Shown here: piece after piece, positions 61,444 through 64,000 of the stretch
Layout: each line of letters opens with the position of its first letter
How positions within the stretch are numbered: position 1 is the first letter of the stretch
Origin: Muriicola sp041358175
GTDB lineage: Bacteria > Bacteroidota > Bacteroidia > Flavobacteriales > Flavobacteriaceae
NCBI RefSeq assembly: GCF_041358175.1
Contig: NZ_JBGKBE010000001.1
Location: 124,001-188,000 of the forward strand
DNA: 64,000 nucleotides
Direction of reading: 5' to 3'
The notes under the pieces: generated by a model
Database searches by the model: none
The model's input: only the letters and a program-made list of their open reading frames with translations
Told to the model about the DNA's origin: nothing
Made by a program: the position numbers and the translations under genes

Positions 61444-62715
61444 TTATAAGTCGAGTTCAAGTGCTCCCCTAACAGCATTGTACACCTTGTCGAGTTGGAC
61501 GTCACTGATAATGTATGGAGGCAGAAGGTAAATCGTCTTTCCTAAGGGCCTTAAATAAACCCCTTTATCCATAAAGTATTCGTACAATCGATCGCGCAGA
61601 CTTCCGTATCTCGGCGTTTCAATATTGAGATCCAGGGCATAAATAACCCCTTTCTGCCTTGTCGCCGATATTCCGGGATGGTTTTTTATCTCTTTATCAA
61701 ATTGCTGATGCCGGTCTGTGATCCTTCTGATATTCTCCTGTATCTCCTCCGATTGTAATAATTTGAGAGCCGATAAGGCCGCTGTACAGGCCAGCGGATT
61801 CGCCGTATAAGTATGGCCGTGGAAGAACCCCTTCCTAATCTCATCGTCATAAAAGGCATTGTAAATTTCTTTTGTACAACTAGTTATGGCCATAGGGAGC
61901 AAACCAGCCGTTAGCGCCTTGGAGAGACAAATTATATCAGGTTTGATACTTACCTGATCCGATGCAAAAAAAGTCCCTGTTTTTCCAAAGCCCGTCATTA
62001 CTTCATCTGCAATGGTAAGTACTCCCTTCGATTTCAATAAGCTCAGGATCCGATTAAGTTGTTCGGGACTGTGCATCTTCATGGCCGCAGCACCCTGTAC
62101 CAGGGGTTCATAAACAAAGCCGGCAATATCCTCCTGTTGGAGCCGACTTTCAAGCCCGGACAATATATTATCTATAGTATCTTCAGTAGGGACCGGAATT
62201 CGCTCTACCTGTATAAAATGTTCCTCAAAAGGCCCATTATAAGATGAAAGTCCCGATACGGACATCGCCCCAAAAGTATCTCCGTGAAACCCTTCCTCAA
62301 AAGCCAGCATAATAAAACGCTTCTGCCCTTTATTATAAAAGTATTGCAGGGCCATTTTAATTCCTATCTCAACTGCCGTTGAGCCATTGTCAGAAAAGAA
62401 GAGTTTATCCTGGTTTGCAGGGAGTACCTCCATCAGGGCTTCAGAAAGGGCAATTGCCGGTTCGTGCGTCAGACCACTGAAAATCACCTGATCGAGCTGC
62501 TGCATCTGCATCGCTACAGCTTCGGTGATGGCAGGGTTACAATGGCCATACATAGCCGTATACCAGGAGGAAATCGCATCGATGTATTCATTCCCTTCTT
62601 CATCGATGAGGATAGCCCCGTTTGCCTTTTTGATCCCGAGCATTTCCCTTTGGGTTTTGTGTTGAGTTAAGGGATGCCAGAGGTATCTTTTATCTCGATC
62701 TGTAAGTTTCTCCAA
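61444..62715 (-). CDS. bioA: Adenosylmethionine-8-amino-7-oxononanoate aminotransferase
   Basis: Class III PLP aminotransferase making 7,8-diaminopelargonate from KAPA and SAM. The 423-residue protein begins with DKRYLWHPLTQHKTQ, a hallmark of BioA, then SSWYTAMYGHCNPAI, and the PLP lysine in CLSKALTAGLLPM. It is the first gene of the minus-strand cluster with the ketosynthase and bioB; bioD and bioF are not in the window. Confidence 0.95.
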   Translation of the reverse strand: MEKLTDRDKRYLWHPLTQHKTQREMLGIKKANGAILIDEEGNEYIDAISSWYTAMYGHCNPAITEAVAMQMQQLDQVIFSGLTHEPAIALSEALMEVLPANQDKLFFSDNGSTAVEIGIKMALQYFYNKGQKRFIMLAFEEGFHGDTFGAMSVSGLSSYNGPFEEHFIQVERIPVPTEDTIDNILSGLESRLQQEDIAGFVYEPLVQGAAAMKMHSPEQLNRILSLLKSKGVLTIADEVMTGFGKTGTFFASDQVSIKPDIICLSKALTAGLLPMAITSCTKEIYNAFYDDEIRKGFFHGHTYTANPLACTAALSALKLLQSEEIQENIRRITDRHQQFDKEIKNHPGISATRQKGVIYALDLNIETPRYGSLRDRLYEYFMDKGVYLRPLGKTIYLLPPYIISDVQLDKVYNAVRGALELDL

Positions 62716-62777
62716 GGTTAAAATTTTTGGGCAACATCTAATTATCTATCTTGCATTGGGGGAAGATCCCGAAAGTT

Positions 62778-64000
62778 ATGCCGCACAAAGTTATAACATC
62801 TCTTATACCTAAGTACGATAAATTAAAAAATGGGAAGGTATTTCTGGGCTTAGCTTTTCTCTCTGTCCTTCTCAGGCTCCCCTTTTTTTTCCGGGATTAT
62901 ATCGACCGCGATGAAAGTACTTTTATTCTCATGGCCCAATCCTGGGTTGACGGACAGCTGCCTTATACCCATTTATGGGACCTTAAACCCCCTATGGTAT
63001 TCCTTTTTTTCGCTGCGATCATATACCTCTTTGGTAAAAGTTTTATTGCAATCCGATTGATCGGTGCACTTGCTGTGGCCGGAATTGCGTGGTATACTTT
63101 TAAAATCGGGAGAGAAGTACATACCACAAAAACAGGATTCTGGTCTGCCATTGGATGTGTTTACCTGCTTAGCCTTTTCGGGAGCGTTCAGGGAGTGATG
63201 TCTGAGCATCTGAGTATGCTGTTTTTTATTCCGGCACTGTATCTCCTGATTAAATACAGGGATTACAAATGGTATTTTACCGCTGGGATTCTGATAGGTA
63301 TTTCTCTGATGATGAAACTCAATCTTGCTTACAGTGTTCTGGGAATCTTGCTTTTGCTCTTATTAAAATCGGTCCTTGAAAAACAAATTCCCTCAGGGAT
63401 TTACAAGGTGAGTTTGATTGGGGGGGGCGTTCTTTTAGTAATCGCAAGTACCTTTATCCCATACTTAGTTTCAGATATTCCTGAAGTTTGGTTTAATTCC
63501 GTAATCCTTGCTCCTCTGGCCTATTCCAGCGATCAGCAGAGCTCTGTTTTCAATGTCCTGCCGCTGTGTATCATCCTGCTGTTATTTGGGTTTTTCAGCT
63601 GGAAAAGAAGATGGATAGATTTCAATGATCCCAATATCCAGATGCTTGTTGTTGTGATCGCCGGTGTGGTCGTTTCCTTTTTAAAAATTGGAAGGGTAAA
63701 CGGGCACTACCTCATGCAGTTGTATCCCATGTTGCTAATCCTGCTTGGAATTGCCTTACATAAAACCTTTAAATGTCGGCCAAAATTTTACCCGCTAGTC
63801 CTTGGACTTCTTCTTTTATTACCTGTAGAAAGCTATTTGGAATATGTAAATGTCATTAAAAATAAAGTGAGCCACGGTACTTTTTATAATGGGGAAGGAT
63901 TTACGGTGTCGGATTTTATTAAAAAGAACAACCTAAATGAAAAGGAGGTGCTGTTTTTTGAATACCATATCGGGTATTGGCTACTCGATGCCACCCCTCC
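62778..64000 (+). CDS. GT39/PMT-type membrane glycosyltransferase, 3' partial
   Basis: The frame opens at ATG 62778 and continues to the window end, so 407 residues are seen without a stop. The chain has about ten hydrophobic segments and, in its first loop, the acidic pair D45-E46 (YIDRDESTF) and WDLKPPMVF, which fit the dolichyl-phosphate-mannose-protein mannosyltransferase/ArnT superfamily that uses lipid-linked sugars at the periplasmic face. RVNGHYLMQLYPM lies in the last part. It is divergent from bioA. Acceptor unknown. Confidence 0.85.
   Translation, partial: MPHKVITSLIPKYDKLKNGKVFLGLAFLSVLLRLPFFFRDYIDRDESTFILMAQSWVDGQLPYTHLWDLKPPMVFLFFAAIIYLFGKSFIAIRLIGALAVAGIAWYTFKIGREVHTTKTGFWSAIGCVYLLSLFGSVQGVMSEHLSMLFFIPALYLLIKYRDYKWYFTAGILIGISLMMKLNLAYSVLGILLLLLLKSVLEKQIPSGIYKVSLIGGGVLLVIASTFIPYLVSDIPEVWFNSVILAPLAYSSDQQSSVFNVLPLCIILLLFGFFSWKRRWIDFNDPNIQMLVVVIAGVVVSFLKIGRVNGHYLMQLYPMLLILLGIALHKTFKCRPKFYPLVLGLLLLLPVESYLEYVNVIKNKVSHGTFYNGEGFTVSDFIKKNNLNEKEVLFFEYHIGYWLLDATP

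Noticed and set aside
1..64000. CRISPR arrays, tRNA or rRNA genes, insertion sequences, prophage
   Set aside because: I read the gaps between genes and saw no regular repeats, cloverleaf sequences, transposase genes or phage genes.

Overview
The window is ordinary chromosomal DNA from a bacterium of the Bacteroidota, most probably a marine-type member of the Flavobacteriaceae. The evidence is the gene content: gliding genes gldD and gldE beside ssb and mutY, a type IX secretion (type B) sorting domain, ATP-dependent PEP carboxykinase, many Bacteroidota-only DUF families (DUF4296, DUF4271, DUF3127, DUF4301, DUF4199, DUF3098), the ftsX-DUF3098-uppP-truB order, and promoters of the Bacteroidota form TTG-N18..20-TAnnTTTG instead of the E. 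coli -35/-10 pair. I see no rRNA, tRNA, CRISPR array, insertion sequence or prophage. Coding density is high and genes lie on both strands in short operons.

Layout. 1-8.9 kb: a LuxE-like acyltransferase cut by the window edge, tyrS, an SDR-type epimerase, a DUF4296 lipoprotein, a dihydroorotase and a DPM1-like glycosyltransferase, then divergently an ArnT-like glycosyltransferase, DUF4271 and hemD. 8.9-18 kb: pckA, DUF423, a saccharopine dehydrogenase family protein with an AsnC regulator, a zinc metallopeptidase, ald and leuS. 18-24 kb: a secreted type B sorting-domain protein, ftsX-DUF3098-uppP-truB, a TonB-like protein and a thioredoxin-like protein. 24-29.5 kb: a TetR-ABC-HlyD-TolC export operon with an unusual ATPase domain, opposite a small secreted protein. 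29.9-36.9 kb: tag, two envelope proteins, aat, DUF3127, flavin reductase, an orphan histidine kinase with a zinc-ribbon partner, a HIT protein, greA and a Rieske-like lipoprotein.

36.9-43 kb is the most coherent unit. A TonB-dependent receptor is preceded by a clear TPP riboswitch, and directly upstream on the same strand lie DUF4301, a NadR-like kinase, a PnuC/PnuT transporter and an MTH1187-type thiamine-binding protein. Together these look like a vitamin B1 uptake and salvage locus. 43-50.5 kb: ahcY, rpmA, rplU with a long C-terminal extension, DUF4199, and an active/inactive M16 peptidase pair. 50.5-58 kb: a small lipoprotein, a threonine dehydratase-like enzyme, gldD-gldE-ssb-mutY, then hup, a 29-residue very basic protein, the RNase E/G gene and recX. 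58-64 kb: a cupin-like protein, a biotin cluster (bioA, a FabF-like ketosynthase, bioB) and the start of another GT39-type membrane glycosyltransferase that runs off the end.

Most genes are housekeeping. The points most worth a second look are the riboswitch-linked thiamine locus with its NadR-like kinase and DUF4301, the ABC transporter that has lost nearly every catalytic motif except Walker A, the inverted repeat spanning the TetR divergent promoters, the degenerate Rieske lipoprotein, the ketosynthase between bioA and bioB, and the SSB-like tail on DUF3127.
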